From an uncultured Clostridia bacterium (GTDB lineage Bacteria; Bacillota; Clostridia; Oscillospirales; CAG-272): a stretch of DNA of 10,490 bases. The stretch spans positions 1 to 10,490 of the forward strand of contig CAMFEL010000070.1 of the NCBI GenBank assembly GCA_945949385.1, written 5' to 3'. Under the pieces are notes generated by a model that was given only the letters and a program-made list of their open reading frames with translations, was not told the origin of the DNA and ran no database searches. Positions within the stretch are counted from its first letter, which is position 1, and the number at the start of each line of letters is the position of its first letter. Both the position numbers and the translations under genes were made by a program. Of the stretch, positions 6,483 to 10,490 are shown piece after piece.

Positions 6483-6983
6483 ATGACAGAAACAAATACG
6501 GAAAAGGACATCGAAAGCCCATGTATATTTCTTGAGTCCCTTGCGGAGCTTCTGCGGCTGAAAACCAACGCGGAACGCGCCATATATCCCGTGGCTCAGA
6601 AATACGGCCTCACCCCTGTGCAGGCCATAATCCTGCATCTCATTTACGAAAGCGAAACCCCTACGGTCAGCACGGTTTTCCGAACCCTGGACCTTAACCA
6701 GGGAAACGTGTCCTCCACCTGCAAAAAGCTGGAGAGCGCAGGCTATATAAGCCGCAGGAGATGCGAGAACGACGAAAGGCGGGTGGTGCTGACGCTGACC
6801 GAAAAAGGGCTTGGCGCCGTCTCCGGAATAGGCAGCGAGGTAGCAATGCGTTACCCGTTTTTCAAAACGGTGTACGAGGAGGACGCCTCTCTTGCCAAAG
6901 AATGCGTGGCTGCCTTCAGAGCTCTTGCGGCAAAGCTTAATCAAATGATTCTGGACTGTGAAGGAAGTGATTCAAATGCTTGA
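6483..6983 (+). CDS. MarR-family transcriptional regulator
   Basis: A 166-residue winged-helix regulator, expected to act as a dimer that binds a palindrome and is released by a ligand. Residues 12-40 form the N-terminal dimerisation helix, 43-88 the helix-turn-helix (LTPVQAIILHLIY ... LNQGNVSSTCKKLESAGYI), and 89-104 the wing with the conserved D97-x-R99 and LT. The C-terminal helices follow. The ATG at 6483 fits the family; its GAAAGG lies 12 nt upstream, which is long. A frame extension back to 6342 lacks family resemblance and crosses the hairpins. The gene overlaps the ABC exporter start by 8 bp (ATGCTTGA), so they are translationally coupled, and the usual inference is that it represses this unit, perhaps through the palindromes at 6397-6446. 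The inducer is unknown. Confidence 0.92.
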   Translation: MTETNTEKDIESPCIFLESLAELLRLKTNAERAIYPVAQKYGLTPVQAIILHLIYESETPTVSTVFRTLDLNQGNVSSTCKKLESAGYISRRRCENDERRVVLTLTEKGLGAVSGIGSEVAMRYPFFKTVYEEDASLAKECVAAFRALAAKLNQMILDCEGSDSNA

Positions 6984-9900
6984 ACTGAAAGACATAAAAA
7001 AATCATACAAAGCGGGGGACACGGTCACAGCCGCCCTTGACGGCGTAAGCCTTGCCTTCGGAAAATGTGAATTTGTGGCGATCCTCGGCACCAGCGGCAG
7101 CGGCAAGACCACCCTGCTTAATGTTATCGGCGGACTTGACCGCTACGACAGCGGCGACCTTATTATTAACGGCACCTCCACAAAGCTGTACCGCAGCAGG
7201 GACTGGGATACATACAGAAACCATTCCGTAGGCTTCGTCTTCCAGAGCTATAACCTGATACCTCACCAGAGCGTCCTCTCAAACGTGGAGCTTGCCCTTA
7301 CCCTTTCCGGAGTGCCCAAGGCACGTCGCAGGCAAAGAGCAAAGGAAGCTCTTGAAAAAGTGGGACTCGGAGATCAGCTTAAGAAAAAGCCCTCCCAGAT
7401 GTCAGGCGGTCAGATGCAGCGCGTAGCAATCGCCCGCGCCCTTGTGAACGACCCGGATATTCTTCTTGCGGACGAGCCCACAGGCGCCCTTGACACCGCC
7501 ACCAGCGTGCAGATAATGGAGCTTCTGCGGGAAATCGCAAAGACACGCCTTGTAATTATGGTAACTCACAATCCGGAGCTTGCCAAGACCTATGCTACCA
7601 GGATAGTGCGTCTCAGCGACGGAAAAGTAATCTCCGACGAAAAGAACATTCCCACCTGTCCCGCACAAACCGACCCGGACGCCGATAAAGCAAATGCAAA
7701 AAAAGCGGAAGCCGTACCGGCAATAAGTGAGGAAAAAAAGGACGAAAAAAAGAAAGAGGGGCGCCGGCGCACCTCCATGTCGTTTTTCACGGCGCTTTCT
7801 CTTTCCCTCAATAACCTGATGACCAAAAAAGCCCGCACCGTTCTCACATCTTTTGCAGGCTCCATAGGCATTATCGGCATAGCGCTCATACTTGCCATTT
7901 CCAGCGGCATACAGGCGTATATAGACAAGGTGCAGGAGGATACACTTTCCGGCTACCCCGTTTCCATAACGGAAGAGGTGGTGGATATGGACGAAATACT
8001 TTCCTCTGTTGCGGGCAGGCATGAGCCCGGAGATCACGGCACAGATAAAGTATACGAGTCCGCTCAGCTTACGGAAATGTTCGATTCTCTCAGCAATGTG
8101 GAAGCGGGCACCAACAATCTCAAAGCTTTCAAAACTTTCCTTGACGGCTGCGAGGAGCTTGACGAATACGCCACCGCCGTTCAGTATTCGTACGGTACGG
8201 AGCTGCTGATATACGCCTGCGGCGAGGACGGCGAGCTTCTGAAAATAAACCCCTCCACCGTCATAGACGCCATGTATGAGGCTATGGGCGTATCCGTATC
8301 CTACGAGGACAACTCCATTTCCTCCATGGCAATGGAAAATATGTCGGGCAATATGTCCGTATGGTCGGAAATAATGCCCGATAAAGACGGAAACGGTATT
8401 AACGACCTTGTAAAAGAGCAGTACGACATTGTGTCGGGAAGCTGGCCCGAAAGCTATGACCAGGTCGTTCTCGTGATCGATGAAAACAACGAAATAAGCG
8501 ATGTTTACCTGTACTCGCTGGGACTTAAAGACCAAAGCGAGATTTCCGACCTGCTCGGCGGAAAGAATGACAGCGAGGAGGAAAAGGAAAAAGAAACAGT
8601 AAGCTTTGAATACGGCGAGCTTGTGGGCAAAAAGTTTTACGCCGTGCTGAATGCAGACAAATACGCGGATACGGACGGCGACGGCGTGTGGACGGATATG
8701 TCCGACAATGAGGATTATATGAAAATGGCCGCCCAGTCCGGCATAAAGCTTACGGTCAGCGGCATAGTAAGACCCAATCCCGACGCTACCGGCACCTCCA
8801 TAAGAGGCGCCATAGGCTACACGGCAGCTCTGACAAAGCAGCTTATAAGCCAAACCGACGAAGCTGAAATAGTCCGTCAGCAAAAAGCGGACGAAACCGT
8901 GGATGTGTTTACGGGACTTCCCTTCAAGAACGGCTCGGAGGAGCCCACCTCAGAGGAAAAAGCCGGTAATTTCAAGGAATATGTTGCCTCTCTTGACACG
9001 GCGGCAGCCGCAGAGCTGTATACCGAAATTGCGGGAGAAATACCGGAGGATACGCTGAGTACCTATGTAAACGAGGCGATGCAGAAGTATCCCGACAGAG
9101 CCGCGATGGAAAAAGCTGTTGTCGACGCCTATGCTCAGTCCTCGGGGGCGTCCGAGGATATGATACGGGGATATATCAGCGATATGTCCGACGGGGAGCT
9201 TGAAGAAGCGATCCGCAAGGCTCTGTCCGAGCAGGTGTCCCAAAGCTACGCCGAAAATGTAAAGGCTCAGCTTGCAGCCACTCCCGCCCAAACGAAAGCA
9301 GCACTTCTGAAAAATACAGTCGGGACGGCGGATACGGACGCTCTTGCGGCATATTGCGATAAGTATATGCCCTCCGCATACTCCGACTCCACATACAAAG
9401 ACAATATGAAAAAGCTGGGAAGCGTGGATATAGACAGCCCCTCTGCCGTCAATATCTACGCCGTGAGCTTTGAAGCAAAGGACAGTATTGCCGATATCAT
9501 ATCCCGGTATAACGACGGAGTGCCCGAGGAGGATCAGATAACCTATACCGATTATGTGGCAATACTTATGTCCTCCATTACCACCGTGATCAACGCCATA
9601 TCCTATGTGCTTATAGCCTTCGTTTCCATTTCCCTTGTGGTATCCTCCATAATGATAGGAATAATCACATATATTTCCGTGCTTGAACGCACAAGAGAAA
9701 TAGGCATACTGCGCGCAATCGGCGCGTCCCGCAAGGATGTAACCAGAGTGTTCAACGCAGAAACACTTATAGTGGGACTGTGCGCGGGACTTCTGGGAAT
9801 AGGACTTACGGAGCTTCTGTGCATACCCATAAATATTATAATCAAGCATCTGACGGATATTTCAAATGTGGCGGCACTGCCGTGGCAGGGCGGAGTGATA

Positions 9901-9999
9901 CTGGTGGCTATCAGCGTGCTCCTCACCATGATAGCGGGACTGCTCCCTTCACTGCTTGCGGCGAGGAAGGATCCCGTAGTGGCACTGAGAAGCGAATAA
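6976..9999 (+). CDS. ABC exporter with fused ATPase and FtsX-like permease (MacB-like layout)
   Basis: A 1007-residue one-chain half-transporter, expected to dimerise. The ATPase fills 1-225: Walker A GTSGSGKTT (38-46), Q-loop Q90, signature SGGQ (143-146), Walker B ILLADE with E167, and switch H198. A charged Lys/Glu linker (223-266) leads to TM1 (about 290-312). A very large extracytoplasmic domain (about 315-865) follows, then three helices (875-902, 931-953, 973-993), with the FtsX coupling motif ERTREIGILRAIGASRKDV after TM2. Two EF-hand-like loops lie outside (D469-D477, D565-D574); 640-850 is largely helical. The ATG at 6976 has AAGGAAG upstream; a GTG at 6958 would add six residues. 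Its ATPase order (N-terminal) and four helices are those of MacB-type mechanotransmission transporters, which move peptides or drugs. With the coupled MarR gene, toxin or antimicrobial export is likely; the substrate is not shown. No separate membrane-fusion protein gene follows. Confidence 0.94.
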   Translation: MLELKDIKKSYKAGDTVTAALDGVSLAFGKCEFVAILGTSGSGKTTLLNVIGGLDRYDSGDLIINGTSTKLYRSRDWDTYRNHSVGFVFQSYNLIPHQSVLSNVELALTLSGVPKARRRQRAKEALEKVGLGDQLKKKPSQMSGGQMQRVAIARALVNDPDILLADEPTGALDTATSVQIMELLREIAKTRLVIMVTHNPELAKTYATRIVRLSDGKVISDEKNIPTCPAQTDPDADKANAKKAEAVPAISEEKKDEKKKEGRRRTSMSFFTALSLSLNNLMTKKARTVLTSFAGSIGIIGIALILAISSGIQAYIDKVQEDTLSGYPVSITEEVVDMDEILSSVAGRHEPGDHGTDKVYESAQLTEMFDSLSNVEAGTNNLKAFKTFLDGCEELDEYATAVQYSYGTELLIYACGEDGELLKINPSTVIDAMYEAMGVSVSYEDNSISSMAMENMSGNMSVWSEIMPDKDGNGINDLVKEQYDIVSGSWPESYDQVVLVIDENNEISDVYLYSLGLKDQSEISDLLGGKNDSEEEKEKETVSFEYGELVGKKFYAVLNADKYADTDGDGVWTDMSDNEDYMKMAAQSGIKLTVSGIVRPNPDATGTSIRGAIGYTAALTKQLISQTDEAEIVRQQKADETVDVFTGLPFKNGSEEPTSEEKAGNFKEYVASLDTAAAAELYTEIAGEIPEDTLSTYVNEAMQKYPDRAAMEKAVVDAYAQSSGASEDMIRGYISDMSDGELEEAIRKALSEQVSQSYAENVKAQLAATPAQTKAALLKNTVGTADTDALAAYCDKYMPSAYSDSTYKDNMKKLGSVDIDSPSAVNIYAVSFEAKDSIADIISRYNDGVPEEDQITYTDYVAILMSSITTVINAISYVLIAFVSISLVVSSIMIGIITYISVLERTREIGILRAIGASRKDVTRVFNAETLIVGLCAGLLGIGLTELLCIPINIIIKHLTDISNVAALPWQGGVILVAISVLLTMIAGLLPSLLAARKDPVVALRSE

Positions 10000-10021
10000 T
10001 TGCAGAAATGCAATTATTCGC
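9992..10021 (+). other. 13-bp hairpin with GAAA loop over the exporter stop codon
   Basis: GCGAATAATTGCA (9992-10004) and its perfect complement (10009-10021) enclose a GAAA tetraloop. The left arm contains the last sense codon and the TAA stop (9997-9999). No T-run follows, so it is not a standard intrinsic terminator; it could protect the mRNA 3' end or terminate with factor help. Confidence 0.6.
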
Positions 10022-10065
10022 CGCGGCTTCCGTTTTAGGTCCGATTGTTTGCTTGCAGCGCTTTT

Positions 10066-10106
10066 GAATGAGAATGAATGAATGAATGAATGAATGAATG
10101 AATGAA
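10066..10106. repeat. GAAT tetranucleotide microsatellite
   Basis: GAATGA is followed by an uninterrupted GAAT array of almost nine units from 10072 to 10106. On the plus strand every frame meets TGA; on the minus strand (TTCATTCA...) all frames stay open and read Phe-Ile-His-Ser. It lies 67 bp after the exporter stop, outside any gene I can support. Confidence 0.9.
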
Positions 10107-10136
10107 GATTTTGCAGATTTGCGGCAGATTACTGCC

Positions 10137-10203
10137 CCGGATTTTCCGAGATAATCCTATCGGGATATTCCGAGATAATCCTACCGGGATTTTCCGAGAT
10201 AAA
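10137..10203. repeat. 24-bp tandem repeat, about 2.8 copies
   Basis: The unit CGGGATATTCCGAGATAATC plus CTAC recurs at 10137-10160, 10161-10184 and 10185-10203 (the last incomplete) with very few differences. Because 24 is a multiple of three and no stop occurs in it, all frames stay open and spell eight-residue repeats, which creates false coding signals on both strands. There are no unique spacers, so it is not a CRISPR array. Confidence 0.85.
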
Positions 10204-10253
10204 CTCAATTTGATTTTTCTCCCCGTTTTGCTCAAAAAGACCGCACCGGAGCG

Positions 10254-10356
10254 TTTCGGAAATTCCGTCGACAAAAAAAGACACGCATTTTGAGCGATTT
10301 TTGCCCGTTTTTGCCCGTTTTTCGCCCTGCAATTTTTCGGGAATTTTGTCGATAAA
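10254..10356. repeat. Diverged 22-bp pair enclosing a 10-bp tandem repeat
   Basis: The 22-mers at 10254-10275 and 10335-10356 (both beginning TTTCGG) match at 18 positions, all four differences being transitions. Between them TTTTTGCCCG is repeated at 10298-10307 and 10308-10317, with a variant at 10318-10327. From 10022 to 10440 I see no gene with a ribosome binding site or family resemblance. Confidence 0.6.
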
Positions 10357-10440
10357 TTCATAAACATTCAAAATCAATGAATAAGTATACAAATTCAGAC
10401 TCAATTGTTAGCTTACAGAAATGAAGTTAGAAGACTTCGA

Positions 10441-10468
10441 AGGGACTGCTGTCCCGTCAGCAGTCCCT
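10441..10468. terminator. 11-bp hairpin near the right edge
   Basis: AGGGACTGCTG (10441-10451) pairs perfectly with CAGCAGTCCCT (10458-10468) across a 6-nt loop. No T-run is seen on either side, so it may be a terminator of a gene beyond the window or another intergenic palindrome; the strand is open. Confidence 0.4.
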
Positions 10469-10490
10469 CCGAGCCACCCTGCACGGCAAA

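Noticed and set aside
7402..8883. Long antisense open frame of 493 codons opposite the ABC exporter
   Set aside because: It has no ribosome binding site and no recognisable domain, with many Tyr, His, Gly and Cys residues as expected from the reverse complement of a biased gene. The exporter on the plus strand is unmistakable.
10137..10203. CRISPR array
   Set aside because: The 24-bp units are directly adjacent without unique spacers, and no cas gene is present.
10129..10404. Minus-strand open frames of 91 and 110 codons, and a plus frame at 10102-10293
   Set aside because: They exist because the repeats contain no stops; starts lack Shine-Dalgarno sequences and no family is recognisable. 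A relic of a repeat gene remains possible.

Overview
The window looks like chromosome of a low-to-moderate GC gut Clostridia, most likely Oscillospiraceae/Ruminococcus-like. This is inference from gene content, not a species identification. The pointers are a yqhT-like peptidase next to efp, a small acidic zinc-ribbon protein of clostridial type behind efp, a one-chain ABC/FtsX exporter behind a MarR regulator, a secreted carbohydrate-binding-type protein ending in a TGD + membrane helix + basic tail, and palindromic intergenic repeats. Several genes here end in TGA, so the standard stop code applies.

Left part, minus strand. Positions 1-252 hold no gene, only hairpins: a strong terminator-like stem at 13-54, a 14-bp palindrome at 131-162, and the terminator of the next gene. 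At 253-2505 lies a large surface protein (signal peptide, CBM9-like domain, probable jelly-roll domain, cohesin-like domain, membrane anchor). It has a consensus promoter (TTGACA-17-TATAAT), but codon 117 is an in-frame TGA, so it is either a fresh pseudogene, a sequence error or a readthrough case.

Middle, minus strand. A housekeeping cluster reads right to left: yqeG-type HAD phosphatase (5080-5589), M24 Xaa-Pro peptidase (3928-5004), then from its own promoter efp (3248-3805) and a zinc-ribbon protein (2719-3234), closed by a clear terminator at 2686-2714. The efp start is unusual: the Shine-Dalgarno lies 25 nt from the ATG, and a 16-nt perfect hairpin fills the gap and would bring them to about 9 nt.

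The divergent intergenic region (5590-5931) has a promoter for each side. Between them sits a 111-bp GC-rich element with terminal inverted repeats and several nested stems.

Right part, plus strand. A two-helix membrane protein with a C-terminal zinc ribbon (5932-6345) is followed by two leader hairpins, a MarR-family regulator (6483-6983) and an ABC ATPase-FtsX permease fusion (6976-9999). The last two overlap by 8 bp and probably form a self-regulated export unit. The exporter has a very large extracytoplasmic domain with two EF-hand-like loops.

The last ~490 bases carry no gene I can support but are rich in repeats: a hairpin over the exporter's stop codon, a GAAT microsatellite, a 24-bp tandem repeat, a 10-bp tandem repeat, a diverged 22-bp pair and a final 11-bp hairpin. 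I found no rRNA, tRNA, CRISPR array, transposase or phage gene. The best candidates for something new are the efp leader structure, the in-frame UGA, and the two non-coding structured or repetitive regions.
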